From Berberis thunbergii (lineage: Eukaryota; Streptophyta; Magnoliopsida; Ranunculales; Berberidaceae): 64,000 nucleotides of DNA. A program made the translations under genes and the position numbers. The stretch lies in assembly GCA_003290165.1 (NCBI GenBank), contig QNQO01006953.1:1-64000 (forward strand), in the 5' to 3' direction. The notes beneath the pieces are model-generated. The model made no database searches and had not been told where the DNA came from. It was given only the letters and a program-made list of their open reading frames with translations. The first letter of the stretch is position 1, and each line of letters starts with the position of its first letter. This document shows positions 44,401 through 54,839 of the stretch, in pieces.

Positions 44401-45223
44401 GGTTGTCGAGTTCTGACTGTATCATGCTTCCTTGCTCACAACAAATTCAAGGCAACTGCTATTTTTTTTATTTTTTTTAAGAAATTCTTCACTAGACATT
44501 TTTTATGGCTAGACCATTGATAAAAAAAAAAAAAATTTAAAAAAAAAAAAACTAGTGTGCATCCACCAATTCACTAGTTTTCTCTCTTGATGGTAACTTA
44601 TGCTAAGCTATTCATTATATCTGATATGAATCTTTTTGCAGGTATCGCTGAGCTTGGAGTAATGATGATGACAACAATCTTAGTAACTATTGTTATGCTT
44701 CTTATATGGCAGATAAACATCATAATTGTGCTAAGTTTCCTGGTCTTTTTCTTGGGGTTGGAATTGATCTTTTTTTCCTCGGTTCTTTGGAGTGTGGGAG
44801 ATGGAAGTTGGATAATATTGGTTTTTGCTGTAGTTCTCTTCTTTATAATGTATGTCTGGAATTATGGGAGCAAGCTTAAGTATGAAACAGAAGTAAAACA
44901 AAAGCTATCAATGGACTTGATGCGTGAACTAGGTTCCAACCTTGGGACAGTAAGAGCTCCTGGTATTGGGTTGCTTTATAATGAGTTGGTGAAGGGAGTG
45001 CCAGCAATTTTTGGTCATTTTCTGACCACTATGCCTGCAATCCATTCTATGGTCATATTTGTGTGCATAAAGTATGTTCCTGTTCCTGTAGTGCCTCAGA
45101 ATGAAAGGTTTCTTTTCCGGCGTGTCTGCCCAAAGAGCTATCATATATTCCGCTGCATTGCTCGGTAAGATTGTCTTCCTTGGGTTATATTATCATTGTC
45201 ATCATCATCACCAATCACCGTCG

Positions 45224-45254
<31 letters not shown>

Positions 45255-47571
45255 TATTATTATTATTTATTTTTTTTAATTTTTAGGGGGCGGGGTGAAA
45301 TATCTTCCTTTTGTTTGATACCACTAAACTTTCATGAAGGTAGTTTGAATCCAATGGTGAGGAGGCAATTAAATTCTTGCTTAAACATCAAAAGAGTTTC
45401 GATCTATAATCAAAATAGTATTCAAGTTCCTGACAAGTTAGTGAACTGCTGCTGAACCAATGGGAAATAGATCTAGGGGTCCTACTTTAAGGAAATGTGA
45501 AAGTATAAGAAACATCTAGAAATCTAACAACTTTAGTGAACACGTATGTAATTGTTCAAACATTGAAGGTGAGTCCAGAAGAACTCTTCCTCAAATTCGG
45601 TCTGGTAAATTATTTGAATAATAGCCAACAGTACTTGCAATTCCTGCTGTGAAACTTTCCACAATATTAGTTAATCTTGCAATGTTTCTTGAAGCAACCT
45701 TGCACATGAACAAGCAAGCATAGAATCCAATGAAGTTCAGATAGCATTGTTCTAAGTAATGTCAATGCGGATCAACTTAGGCTTTTAGTCTGAATGACAC
45801 CATCCAAGGAGATATTGATAGGTGATACATATATTTGTCGCTTCCATACAGATAAGAGACCTCTTATCTACATGATTACATGATCCCAATCCCTTCGAAC
45901 CTTGTATTTGCTCCTGAAGGGAAGGCCTAAATATTTGGCTGGTAGGAGACCTGTCTTGCATTTAAGAACAATGACAACATCATTTAAACGTTGGCTGCTC
46001 TTATACCACTTAATCGCATGGAAGTGATAATAATATCTTGATAAATCTCAAGGGGTGGATGATGAGTATGATCCCCGTAGTTGCGATGATGATATGCAAG
46101 ATAATTTTCTATCCGAAAATGAGGTGAGAGTTGCATCAGGAGTTATCCCACATTGCTTAGGAAGTCGTCCAAGTGGAATTTTTTAGTGTGGACTTGCAAT
46201 TTTGGGACTTGTGGTAAATGAAACCATATCTCAGGGATTTAAAGCCAACACCAGTTTATTGGTTTGAGCTGAAAACCCACTCCTTTGTTAAATGGGGACA
46301 CTAGCGGTGTACTTTAAATGGGTGTGACAATGGCACTCGATAAGAGAAAACTGGATAAACTTTAAGAGATTTTTGTTGTAGAATCATGATTGATTTGTTC
46401 ATTTGTAGAATCGTGATTGATTTTACATACGTATAAATTATTCAAATACTAATTATAATGTTCTAAAACATTTACTCAAGTCAACAGAGAACAAATTATA
46501 AAATCCTACTCTGGAAGAAGCCAAAAAAATAAACAAAAGTGAACTAAAAATTTTGCAAAAAGTAAGTGAGGCGACTCTAAGATCTGGACTTCAACACGTC
46601 AAACTTGGTCATGTTCGGAAAATCCCCAGAATTCTTCATTTTCTTGACTCTTCTTGCGTACTCTAAAATCATGGCGTGATTTATTTCTTTGAGAAAGTAT
46701 CTTTAGTTCCTTATAAACCCCCGAGTAGTGACTCACTGCCACAGGCATTCATGCACTTTGCTGTGGGAGGCAATTGCATAACTTCCTGTGTGATTCTGTG
46801 GTTTCTCTGATTCTCATAGGGGGTTTCTATGGCGTATCTTAGTACATAGATCACCATTTGTGTACATGCCTATGTCATGTATACTGCATACATAAGTGCA
46901 TGGATCACCCTAGAATCACTATAAAAATGACTACCGGCCTGAGTACTACCTGTTGTCTGTGCCTATGGGCACTGCCCATAAAATTGACTATGTCCTAAAT
47001 ATGATAATTCTCTGAACCTGTCTATTGTTATTGTAGGTATGGCTACAAGGATGTACGCAAAGAGAATCACCAAACATTTGAACAGCTGCTAATTGAGAGC
47101 CTTGAGAAATTCATCCGACGGGAAGCCCAGGAAAGGTCATTGGAGAGTGATGGTGAAGAAGAGGCAGATTCCGAAAATGATTCTTGTTCTAGGATTCTCA
47201 TTGCTCCCAATGGAAGTATATACTCACTTGGGGTTCCACTCTTAGCTGATTATGCATGCACCAATGAGTCCAATTCTATAGCAAGCACTTCGGCGGAGGT
47301 GAGACCAGCTCTTGCTGCAGAACAAACGACATCTGATGCAGAACAAAGTCTTGAGAGGGAGCTTTCATTTATTCGGAGGGCTAAAGAATCTGGAGTAGTG
47401 TATCTTCTTGGTCATGGAGATATCAGGGCAAGGAAGGATTCCTGGTTTATCAAGAAACTGGTCATAAATTACTTCTATGCGTTTTTGAGAAAGAACTGCA
47501 GGAGAGGCATTGCAAATTTGAGTGTGCCCCATTCTAATCTGATGCAGGTCGGCATGACTTACATGGTCTGA
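29182..47571 (+). CDS. KUP7: KUP/HAK/KT potassium transporter, KUP7-like, 10 exons, one frameshift
   Basis: Ten exons (29182-29436, 38336-38564, 38674-38921, 39576-39626, 40674-40934, 41541-41593, 41705-41819, 41998-42252, 44642-45164, 47037-47571) join with GT-AG introns in matching phase and give about 841 codons, close to the roughly 858 of Arabidopsis KUP7. The protein should be a membrane K+ importer with about 12 helices, acidic cytosolic N-terminus and long cytosolic C-terminus. Hallmarks are [56 protein letters not shown] and the end [11 protein letters not shown]. The N-terminal motif [16 protein letters not shown] is characteristic of KUP7/POT7-type proteins. The exons sum to 2,525 bases, one short of a whole number of codons: one base is missing from an A-run in exon 3, creating TGA at 38856-38858. 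Start chosen at the first in-frame ATG. Confidence 0.95.
30671..30898 (+). repeat. Direct repeat A, copy 1 (KUP7 intron 1)
   Basis: About 230 bp repeated in the same orientation at 34462-34690. Shared blocks include 'gaaaattattttgagcatgt', 'tgggcactctcaaatg.caa', 'ttccattgaaacaagaagag' and 'acaaaaggtccccgaac'. Non-coding; the ends are not defined as TIRs or LTRs. Confidence 0.85.
32533..33939. mobile_element. hAT-like element, 'AGGCG' family, with perfect GTATTTGC duplication
   Basis: 1,407 bp flanked by an exact 8-bp duplication GTATTTGC (32525-32532 and 33940-33947). Terminal repeats are CAGTGTTGTTAAGGCG and, inverted from the right, CAATGTAGTTAAGGCG. Both subterminal zones are rich in GAGGCG/CGCCTC (32545-32690 and 33868-33930). 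There is no transposase. It carries LINE sequence on the minus strand (32867-33184). It is inserted in the SDHB-bearing element, so it is younger than that element. Confidence 0.93.
32867..33184 (-). pseudogene. LINE-derived zf-RVT fragment inside the AGGCG hAT element
   Basis: The minus strand is open for 105 codons and reads [34 protein letters not shown] and [20 protein letters not shown]. This is the W.D.W / 'NW' / 'I..I..S....D' region upstream of the zf-RVT domain of plant L1 ORF2. Either the hAT element captured it or a LINE piece landed in it. No flanking LINE pieces are visible. Confidence 0.72.
34462..34690 (+). repeat. Direct repeat A, copy 2 (KUP7 intron 1)
   Basis: Second copy of the 30671-30898 block in direct orientation, lying about 80 bp right of the SDHB-carrying hAT. 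The pair therefore brackets that element at a distance of about 0.6 kb on the left side. Confidence 0.85.
35640..36247. mobile_element. hAT-like MITE, 'CGATTAATC' family, with perfect CGTTGGAT duplication
   Basis: 608 bp flanked by an exact 8-bp duplication cgttggat (35632-35639 and 36248-36255). Ends are CTGTGTTATTAAATTGGTGA and, inverted from the right, CGATGTAGTTAAATCGTTAA. GATTAATCG motifs crowd both ends. The TIR core (TGTWRTTAA) resembles that of the AGGCG element at 32533-33939, so the two may be related. Non-coding. Confidence 0.88.
36436..37431. mobile_element. hAT-like element, 'GGGACGGGATG' family, with perfect TCGCCCAT duplication
   Basis: 996 bp with ends TAGGGGTAGGCA and TGCCCACCCCTA and an exact 8-bp duplication tcgcccat (36428-36435 and 37432-37439). 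Subterminal zones are runs of cccgtcccg/gggatggga. The termini match those of 9743-11259 and 31462-34382 (TAGGGGTGGGCA), though the subterminal repeats differ. No transposase; the interior holds nothing recognised. It lies in a LINE fragment in KUP7-like intron 1. Confidence 0.94.
37536..37680 (+). repeat. tRNA-derived SINE-like fragment in KUP7 intron 1
   Basis: Box-A-like 'tgcttagccaagttgttga', box-B-like 'ggtctcgagcccta', and the tail 'ggttttgggatccaataaaaa', which also ends the 3061-3190 fragment. Probably one SINE family. Confidence 0.45.
38336..38564 (+). CDS. KUP7: KUP7-like exon 2
   Basis: 229 bases after acceptor TTGCAG, ending at donor GTATGC inside a Gly codon. Encodes the first two membrane helices with the KUP signature [13 protein letters not shown] and the WANDDGEG block. 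Confidence 0.95.
38674..38921 (+). CDS. KUP7: KUP7-like exon 3 (contains the frameshift)
   Basis: 248 bases where 249 are needed to keep phase with exons 2 and 4. Good match through [20 protein letters not shown], then six A's at 38843-38848 where seven would keep the frame. As printed the frame reads TLKNFS and stops; with the frame moved by one base, the [20 protein letters not shown] region follows. Ends at donor GTTTGA. Confidence 0.93.
39576..39626 (+). CDS. KUP7: KUP7-like exon 4
   Basis: 51 bases ([17 protein letters not shown]), between acceptor TTGCAG and donor GTACAA. Phase 1 on both sides. Confidence 0.93.
40674..40934 (+). CDS. KUP7: KUP7-like exon 5
   Basis: 261 bases: [39 protein letters not shown] and the [14 protein letters not shown] block. 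Donor GTAATT. Covers two to three helices. Confidence 0.95.
41541..41593 (+). CDS. KUP7: KUP7-like exon 6
   Basis: 53 bases: [18 protein letters not shown], a highly conserved KUP loop. Donor GTAAAC. Confidence 0.94.
41705..41819 (+). CDS. KUP7: KUP7-like exon 7
   Basis: 115 bases: [20 protein letters not shown] and [10 protein letters not shown]. Donor GTAAGT. Confidence 0.94.
41998..42252 (+). CDS. KUP7: KUP7-like exon 8
   Basis: 255 bases: [39 protein letters not shown] and the [18 protein letters not shown] helix, ending GNAY. Donor GTAATT. Confidence 0.95.
43550..43985 (-). mobile_element. Partial TIR element, TGTCGGACACG family, copy 2 (inverted)
   Basis: Read on the minus strand it matches the body and right end of 4875-5533: 'ttctcctttgcttcttttctcct', then 'ttcttgcaacatagtgt', and finally a gacgtgt-gtcgccg-atcc block. 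The left end is missing, since plastid-derived sequence begins at about 43993. Confidence 0.6.
43993..44310 (-). pseudogene. Nuclear insertion of plastid DNA: 16S rRNA fragment
   Basis: The minus strand matches the 5' third of plastid/cyanobacterial 16S rRNA over about 320 bp. It runs from cctgcccttgggaggggaac, through 'gctaataccccataggctga' and 'accaaggtgatgatta.tag', to the universal 'actcctacgggaggcagcaa' and 'gggcgaaagtctgacggagc'. It carries many changes of the type expected from cytosine methylation and drift, so it is an old NUPT and not functional rDNA. Confidence 0.92.
44642..45164 (+). CDS. KUP7: KUP7-like exon 9
   Basis: 523 bases. Two long helices ([40 protein letters not shown]) and the conserved [35 protein letters not shown] and [12 protein letters not shown] blocks at the start of the cytosolic C-terminus. 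Donor GTAAGA. Confidence 0.95.
45181..45270. repeat. (CAT)n microsatellite in KUP7 intron 9
   Basis: About a dozen CAT units from 45223 followed by ATT units, directly after the exon 9 donor. Confidence 0.9.
47037..47571 (+). CDS. KUP7: KUP7-like exon 10 and stop
   Basis: 535 bases ending TGA (47569-47571). Encodes the cytosolic tail: [20 protein letters not shown], an acidic variable stretch, [20 protein letters not shown] and the end [11 protein letters not shown], typical of KUP proteins. Confidence 0.95.
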
Positions 47572-48480
47572 GGCTCATAATCACAGCAGAAGATACATTA
47601 TTCAGTTGTTTTGATATTAAAGTTGATAGAGGCAGTTGATTCATTGTGAATATCATTCATTCAAGGGTATAGAGCTGACACAGACCGAATGTTGATATAC
47701 GTGAGAAGTGCAGACTATATTCAAGAATATACGGAATTGAGAGATCTGCTATTTGATGCTTTGATTTGTATACTCCCGCCCCTGCACATGTTGAAGATTG
47801 AAACTTTGTTAAACAGAATCTTTCAAATTTTGCCGTGTTTCAATTCTTCCATGTATTTGTTATCTGCTGTGACGAGGAGGATGTGCAGAAAGGACTCGTG
47901 TAATTGCCACAGTGCCGGTGAAATTAATGCTTGTGATTCTTCATGTAACAGTTAATGTTATTAAATTCCATTGGAGACAGTGACGATCATGATGTGTCTT
48001 GTGTGTAAACATTGTAATGATCAAATCAAGTTGGTTCTACTTGTCATTTAGACATCTGAGGTTTCCAGAGTAACCTCTGATGAAACTCATTTAAACATCT
48101 GAGGTTCCTTGAGAAACCTCTGATGAAACTAACAGATTGCTTTTTCTTTGTTTAGATAAATCACTTTTGCATCTGTTATATTTGATTACTTATGAGAGGA
48201 GGGAGAATTTGATGTTAAACATAGTAGTTATTCAAACTGATGGAACTTTTCCTTTTGAGAGGGTCAATGAATGTTTGCCTTACCCACCGGCGGCACGCTT
48301 GCCTTTCAAAAAAAAAAAAATACAAATGAATGTTTGCCTTACTTGAAAGATGCAGATTCTACCATCAGTGATATCCAGGAAAGGTGTTCAAACATCAAAG
48401 TTTTATTAAACACAGCTAAATATCCACGAGATCACACACATTCTGAATCTTTGAGAAATTAAGATACAGCAGAGTATAAA
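47572..48480 (+). other. 3' UTR and flank of the KUP7-like gene
   Basis: AT-rich, no coding potential. At 48046-48132 a 43-bp unit is repeated in tandem with differences (cattt.gacatctgaggtttcc and catttaaacatctgaggttcc), and each unit is itself a small hairpin (gaggtt ... aacctc). The polyadenylation point is not determined. Confidence 0.5.
48046..48132 (+). repeat. Two 43-bp tandem units, each a small hairpin
   Basis: Each unit runs from catttaGacatctgagg to cctctgatgaaact, with gaggttt pairing aacctc around a 6-8 base loop. Lies about 480 bp past the KUP7 stop, possibly in its 3' UTR. Confidence 0.7.
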
Positions 48481-49333
48481 ATCAAGTATTTTATACATTT
48501 AACAATTACCTAATAATGCACTGGAACCAACCACCTAATAATGCACTGGAACACAGAGGAGTGGATGGATTTGCTTTGGTTCTTCAATCCGTAACTGAAC
48601 ATCCACTTCGAAAATAAGACCACATAGCACCTCCAGTTGGCCAGTTACCGCATCCAAAATAGACTGTCTGGCCTCCTAGCTGCTCGAACACATGTTTGCT
48701 GCACCTTAGTCCACAGTAGCAGTGATCAATCCAAGCAAAGGCACACGAGGGCGAAATGGTGGGATGAGAGGCATAAGGAGAGGCATAGAAAGCTTTGGCT
48801 GTACAGGAACAGGATGTTGCTTTGGGTGGGTAGGGCATAGCAGATTGAGACTGAAGCAAAGGGTCTGCTGACTGTGACTCTGGCAATGTATTCCTAATGG
48901 AAAACTTGAAGTTGCGCTGGATGAGACACCCAATAACACAGGCAGTGTTTGATCTAGGCCACAGTGAACACGACCTTCCCACACTAAACCAGCCAAATTA
49001 GTGGCTTCTTTTAAATTGCATAGAAGGCCAGAAATTTACCAGTACCAAAAACCTTGTGGAATGGCACTGTTAGATAGTTCACCTGTCAAAATAGGTAGGT
49101 TTGGCGATCTTCATGAAGCTGCATTCTGACTCCAACATCCAGCAATCCCATTTTGTCCATGTGAAAGACTGCAAACCTGATTTTCTTCTAACCAATTGTC
49201 AAACATGATTAATAATTCACTCAACAGAGCCCCTCTATCAGCCTGTTGTTGCTGAATACCCGTAAGATGTTTGCAAAACTAGGACAACTGTAAATGGTAT
49301 TGGGGCCTAAAATAGGTTTGAAAAAAGGTTTTT

Positions 49334-50469
49334 TGTTAGAATATGTAGGGTTTGCACTTAGCCAAACACACGTCCAAGATTGATTAACCTCTACAAGAAG
49401 GAATAAAACACAATAATACCAATTCTCCAATTATTTTATTTACATGGTATCAGAGCAACTTTCTTGGGTGACCTAAGACTCTGGGGATTCAAGTTCTTCT
49501 CCGCCTCCATCGACTACACACTTTGATCGATAGACGCAAGAAGCAGGGAAGGGAGGACAACAACAATAGCTCAATCAATCAACAACAGCAACTTAGTGGT
49601 GTTTCTGTTTAAATTGTGAAATCCCTCAAACAAAACCCAATTAGTTAGCTCAAGTTCAAACAGCTGCAACTTCACGCAGCCAGATCCTCGACCTTGACGC
49701 CAATCAAAAAGCACAAGTAGAAATCACACAAAAAAAAATACCAGCACCACTGATGAGCAATACCAACATTTGTGTTGAGAAATTTTTTCAACATTGGTAT
49801 TGAGGGGGAGTCATGTTGACCACTCGAATCGAACCATTATCCATTCACTCGACAGTCATGATTTCTTCATACCAGAATTGGAGAGTCATGCTGACCACTC
49901 GAATCGAATCATTAGTCATTCACTCGACAATCATGAATTCTTCATACCAGAATTTTATCCAGAAGTATCCAAAATTGGAGAGTCGTGCTGACCACTCGAA
50001 TCGAACCATTAGCCGTTCACTCGACAATCATGATTTTTTCATACCAGAATTGGAAAGTCATGTTGACCACTCGAATTGAACCATTAGTCGTTCACTTGAC
50101 AGTCTTGATTTATTCACCAAATTGGACTTCAAAGTTTCCTCCAAGCTGCACATTTTATCTGCGTCTACATGTCCAGCTTGCGGGGGCGTGTTAGAATATG
50201 TAGGGCTTGCACTCAACATAGCTAAGCCCAAATCCAAAATTGATTTACCTCTACAAGTAGGAAAGTACAAGAATAAGAAAGTCATAATAGTTAAAGAAGT
50301 AAAATAAGAATATGAAAGTTAGAATACGAAAGTTAAAATAAAACTATTTTGTATAGGAAGTTTTAAGTTTCTTGTGTCCACAAGGTTGGGTAGAAGTTAC
50401 TTTATATAAGTTTGTATCCAGTCAAGGAATACAAAACAATTATACGATTCTCCAAATATTTCTTTTACA
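49334..50469 (+). mobile_element. Small non-autonomous LTR element (TRIM/LARD-like)
   Basis: LTRs start TGTTAGAATATGTAGGG and end TTTACA: 49334-49444 (111 bp, with an internal deletion) and 50189-50469 (281 bp). An initiator-Met primer-binding site (tggtatcagagc, 49445-49456) follows the first LTR. A purine tract (cttgcgggggcg) precedes the second. The internal 744 bp have no pol; they hold a 75-bp tandem array. A second primer-binding site (tggtatcagagcc, 50470-50482) follows the second LTR, so further internal sequence of another copy is attached. Confidence 0.85.
49808..50115 (+). repeat. Four tandem units of about 75 bp
   Basis: Units start at about 49808, 49883, 49980 and 50054, each with 'gagtcatg.tgaccactcgaatcgaacc', 'ttcactcgaca.tcatga' and 'cataccagaattgga'. 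Unit 2 carries a 22-bp insertion. They lie in the internal region of the small LTR element. Confidence 0.9.
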
Positions 50470-50489
50470 TGGTATCAGAGCCAGCCCTA

Positions 50490-53400
50490 TTTATTCTTAG
50501 CTTCTTCTAGTTATCCACTCACTCCATTAACGATCATAGCAGAAAATTGCAAGTGGCCTCGAAATTGACCACAACCTAATGATTCCATTGACCAATTACA
50601 GTCAATTTGTCTTCCTCTATTTCATTTTAGTTCTTACCTTTGTTTCTCGACTGTTTACCTCTGTGCTTAATTATTTGCATATCAACTACAAACAAATTGA
50701 AAGCAAGTATTCCAATACAAAACAATTAATCACATAAACATCTTTACTCAAAATTTTCACAAAAGGGTGAACTTTTGGTGAATCTATGAATTGGTGGTGA
50801 CTCCGATTTTAAATTCAAACAGTGTAGTCAATGATGTTGACTAAGCAAGAGAACCTTAAGTCTTAAAATACTCCTTCACTATTACGATCAAAGTAACATT
50901 CACTTGCTCGTAAGGGAATGGTATTTTAGTCCTTAAGGACCTTTTGATCAGTCAATTAAAAGAAGGTTCATGTGACCAAGGGCCTATCTCTATTCTTTTG
51001 ATAGGCGAAAACCTTACACTTTGCATTGTTTCAACGAACATTTGCTGATATAAGTCATATGAGTTGACTAAAATAGGTTATTTGAACTTTGAACCTTTCT
51101 AAAATTATAATTGTGAATGATTAACGTAGTCAACTTCTTTCACTTAACTATTTATGGTGCAAAATAGGAGTTTGACGACATAATACAAAATCTTGGCACC
51201 CAATCTTGAATGCACTATTATTTAATATAACCAAATGATTTGAATGCAAAAATAAATAAATACAAAATATCGATACACAACTCAAAATTGATATTATCAT
51301 TGAGCAAGACCCAAGGAGAATGTTGTTTCTAGAAGTAAGAATACTTCTCTACTTGAATGCAAAAGAATTGTTCGGTGGCATATGTAAGGAATTATCACAA
51401 ATATTTCATCATCATCATCAAAGCCCATTCCCAATACTTTCGAAAATTATCACAAATATTTACGAATGCAAAAACACTGTGGATTTAATGTAAAATGTTA
51501 TAGATGTAATATAAAACCACAATATATGATTTTCAAACAATGAACAATCTAATGTTACCATTTCTGACATAGCTATTCAATCCAACTATCTAAAAATATA
51601 TTGCATCATCGTCTAGCATGAGCCCAAGCCAAAGAAGCACCGCTTCAGGACCCCGTGAAATTATCAATTTTTTTTGGGACCCAAAATTTTGATAAATTGA
51701 TGTATTTTTTATCAATTTTTATTTAGACATTATATATTGTGCTTAGTCGGTAAGCCTTGAGTTGAATTTTTCACTCATCAAACTCAAAGGTTCAATCCTT
51801 GCCAAAGTTTTTTCTCCTACTTTTTGACACCACCAATTTTGTTGAAGGACACCACCAATAAAAGGGTCATTTCTTCTTCTTCCCTTCTTTTTTTTTGTCC
51901 TCTCTTTGCAGGAACAACACCACCCCACCCCACCTGCCGCCAGCTGCACCACCCCTTCCCGCATTTTTTATCTCCTCTCCTCTTATTCTCCTTTATTCCT
52001 ACCTTTCCCACCTTCTTTTTCCCTTCCCTTCTTTTTCTCCTCTCTTTCTTTTCTTTTCCTTTATTCTTTTTTAGACTAAGCATCTCCACGTTTTTTAAGT
52101 TTTGGATGTGCAATCAAGTTCTTCAAGATCCAAAGTCTCAAAACCTCTCCATACATATTAAAGATTTGTCTCAAAGTTGAGAAAACATATTTTAGCGATT
52201 TTAGTTGAATTTATGGGGAATTCATATTAAATAAATATAACATGGACGTGTTGAAGGCTTGCCTTATAAAACTATAAATTCGAAAATCATCATATTTAAT
52301 TGATTTGTTGGGAGCTAGAAACTTGTAATCAAACCTCCAATCCATGTACCATTAATTACCAGCTTTCAATGGGTTGGGAAGAGTTTGTGTTTGCCATCTT
52401 TCGAAAAGATGTGAAATTTCTTTATCTGAAAACTCCATCCATTACTAAATAGAAGAGCATCTACACTAAAATCCACCTATTTCATGTTCATAAGCTGAGT
52501 TCAAATTAGGAGATAAAGGATATGAATTTGTTCTGTTATTTGGCTGAGGAAAGAAAGCGTGAGAGAAGTCCAAGGTGACGGAAAATGAGGATGGTTTAAG
52601 AGATCTCAAAAAAAGCATGATATGAAAACGAATCAACCCATAACACTCTTTTTATATTTTTAGTTTGTCTTGTTGAATGAGTTGGGAATAATGGCTTTAC
52701 CTACATACAATGAACCAAGGATTGTGATTTCGTTTTTCGAGTTAATTTTAGTCTTCTGATTTTAAGAAATATTTTGGTGTGTCAAAAAGGACGTAAAAAT
52801 TTTGAGGATTTTATAATAAATTCGAGGGTATATTAAACATGTGAAAAAATAAGATACAAGTAAATAAATGTATTAAACACATTAAATGAAGCCTAAATAC
52901 CTATAATTAGAAAATTGGGATAGTTTCAAAAATCAATATATAAGTAGAAGAAATGATACTTAGAAAATTATGGGTGGATTCAAAAATCAATAGAAGAAAT
53001 ATAAACCCTCAAAAAATGTAATTTTTAGTAGCTGATTTTTGTATTTTTACGAAATTTTTGAAAGAAAAACATGAAATTTATGAAAAACCTTGAATTTTTT
53101 TGGAAAAACCCATCGAAAAATGTAATTTTTTTCTTTTGCCCTTTTTATTTTCTTAATTTCAAAAAATGAAAATTTTGACAAAATTTCGCAACAATACAAT
53201 CCTTGCAATGAACCAAAAGCCAAGAAACAAGCCTCTGGCTCATTTTGCCTTTTATTTACTTATGTGTTTATTTATATTAATAGGTGGGGCAAGATGGGCA
53301 TTAAATTGCACGAATTATCAAATGTTACTTTTTCATTTTCAATCCTACAAAGTATTTTTTTTAGAAAAGCTTGCCTTAGAAATTGTGAAACCTGGTTTTG

Positions 53401-53990
53401 CTCGTATTTTAATATCTGAGCATAATAACCAAGTTCGCATTTTCATATGCGAGCATCATAATCAAATTCGCAATGGCTCATGCGATCTAGACCAAAATTG
53501 CTTAGAAATACCATTTTGCAGTGGGTCATCCGAGTTCAAGATTCCCATTCGCGGGATTCACTGCGAAGGGGTAAAAATCAGTCTATGTCCATTTTTTTTA
53601 TTATTGCAAAAACACCATTTCATTGATGACAGGTAAAAAACTCAACTTCGGAGGATCCTGCAAATTTATTAATCCAATTTGCAGGATTCGCTATGTTTGG
53701 GTGTTTCTTGGCAGTTTTAGTTTGTTTCACATAATTCGCAGCTATTTTGTTGTTAATTTTCACTTTTAGTATGTGAAAGTTGTCACAACCAGGTTAAGTT
53801 TCATTTTCAAAATTTATTCTCACTTTTGGTTATTTTTGGGCTATTTTGGTATCTATCGCATGCTCCACTGCGAGGTGATTCTTATATTCACGTCAAATTA
53901 TCCCTATTTTATAGCAAGTGATGCGTTCATATCTGTCTTCGATGATCCTAATGATATCCAACATGCAAAAATGAGCAACATTTAAGACCA
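50490..53990. other. Intergenic AT-rich sequence, no gene recognised
   Basis: 3.5 kb with no supportable gene. It includes a T/C-rich tract (51870-52070) that gives spurious low-complexity ORFs on both strands, a tRNA-head-like SINE piece (51735-51812), and a small duplication near 52920-52990. An open stretch at 53166-53636 (156 codons) has no recognised motif. Confidence 0.5.
51735..51812 (+). repeat. SINE-like tRNA head
   Basis: 'gtgcttagtcggtaagcctt' (box A) and 'aaggttcaatcctt' (box B), 46 bp apart, resemble a tRNA-derived SINE head. Too degenerate to be a tRNA gene. Confidence 0.4.
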
Positions 53991-53994
53991 GGAC

Positions 53995-54600
53995 TGCCGT
54001 TGTAGTAGCCGAAGGCACTCTGATGCTTAACTCGGATATCGGTTCGAGAAAGAGTAAAAATTGTAGTGTGTATACATGTGTATAACTGCGTACATTTCTT
54101 CCTCTTTTTACCGACTCTTATAACGAGTCCTCAACCCCCGATTGTCCCTGCGATCGAGGGCGTAATAGAGGGAGGAGATCTCGCATAAGATCTTACCTGT
54201 GCATGATTGAGTTCTTCGACACTTGGCTCTGATTAGGACCCAGTGCTTGAGTGAGCTAGAGTTGATTTTGTGCGAGTGGATCTCGAGCCTGTGACAACTC
54301 TGAGATTCGTTGTTCGGGCCTTATTGTCTTGGGCCAAGCCCGAAGTCCCATACCTACGGGGATGACGTGGCTTAGGCCTGAACAATAGTCTTGCACATGA
54401 GTCGGCCAAGGACTGCGATGAAGCCATTTTTACGTGTTAGGGTTGGTTTATGTTATATGTACGGCTGTGATTGAGTGATCATTTGATGTCTCATTAGTTA
54501 CTCCCCTAGTTAGTGGGTCTACGTACTAGACCACTAACTGACAGCGTGTGGGGGTTCTTGGCATGCCTTGATGGCATATTTTTAGCATTTTTTGGCTGTT
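53995..54600 (-). repeat. LTR (3') of the Tat-like element, approximate
   Basis: On the minus strand it contains a TATA-like 'gttataagagtcgg', a splice-like 'gacaatcggggg' zone, and a 3' end 'gagttaagcatcagagtgcct' near 54010-54040. This resembles the R-U5 end of Tat-lineage LTRs. The internal border of the LTR cannot be fixed by eye because the partner LTR is missing. Confidence 0.5.
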
Positions 54601-54839
54601 GTGTCGCATTAAATGTTTACGCAGCGGTTAGTTAAACATCTCCCCTTCGCACCAAACCTATAGAAGCCTTTTTAGGGGAGTTTTCACATTTACCTTTTCA
54701 AAGCTTTTATTTGTTTCGTACTGTGTTTTTCAAGCCCAATTGACCTTGAGTTCTTATTCAATCATGTCTGCACAACTTAACTTCTAGCGAGCTAGTCATG
54801 ACGGAAACTTAACTTCTTATTCAATCCATATGTCGACGA

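Larger units (their letters stand above)
42253..44641 (+). other. KUP7-like intron 8 (2.4 kb)
   Basis: Contains a CGTGTC-rich repeat end (42300-42400), AT-rich sequence with no gene, an inverted piece of the TIR family seen at 4875-5533 (43550-43985), and a plastid 16S rDNA fragment (43993-44310). The last two abut. Confidence 0.8.

Noticed and set aside
48584..48996. Minus-strand cysteine-rich ORF (132 codons) and an overlapping 96-codon frame
   Set aside because: No recognised domain, two overlapping frames equally open, and the region is next to LTR-element sequence. Not supported as a gene.
49808..50115. CRISPR-like array
   Set aside because: The 75-bp units are contiguous tandem repeats without spacers, inside a plant LTR element, with no cas genes in a eukaryotic setting.
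51817..52180. Overlapping ORFs on both strands in a T/C-rich tract
   Set aside because: Low-complexity Lys/Arg/Glu or Phe/Leu/Ser strings produced by the polypyrimidine run.
53166..53636. Plus-strand ORF of 156 codons
   Set aside because: No motif, AT-rich, and contains internal repeats of 'gcataataaccaa'-type sequence. Likely chance.
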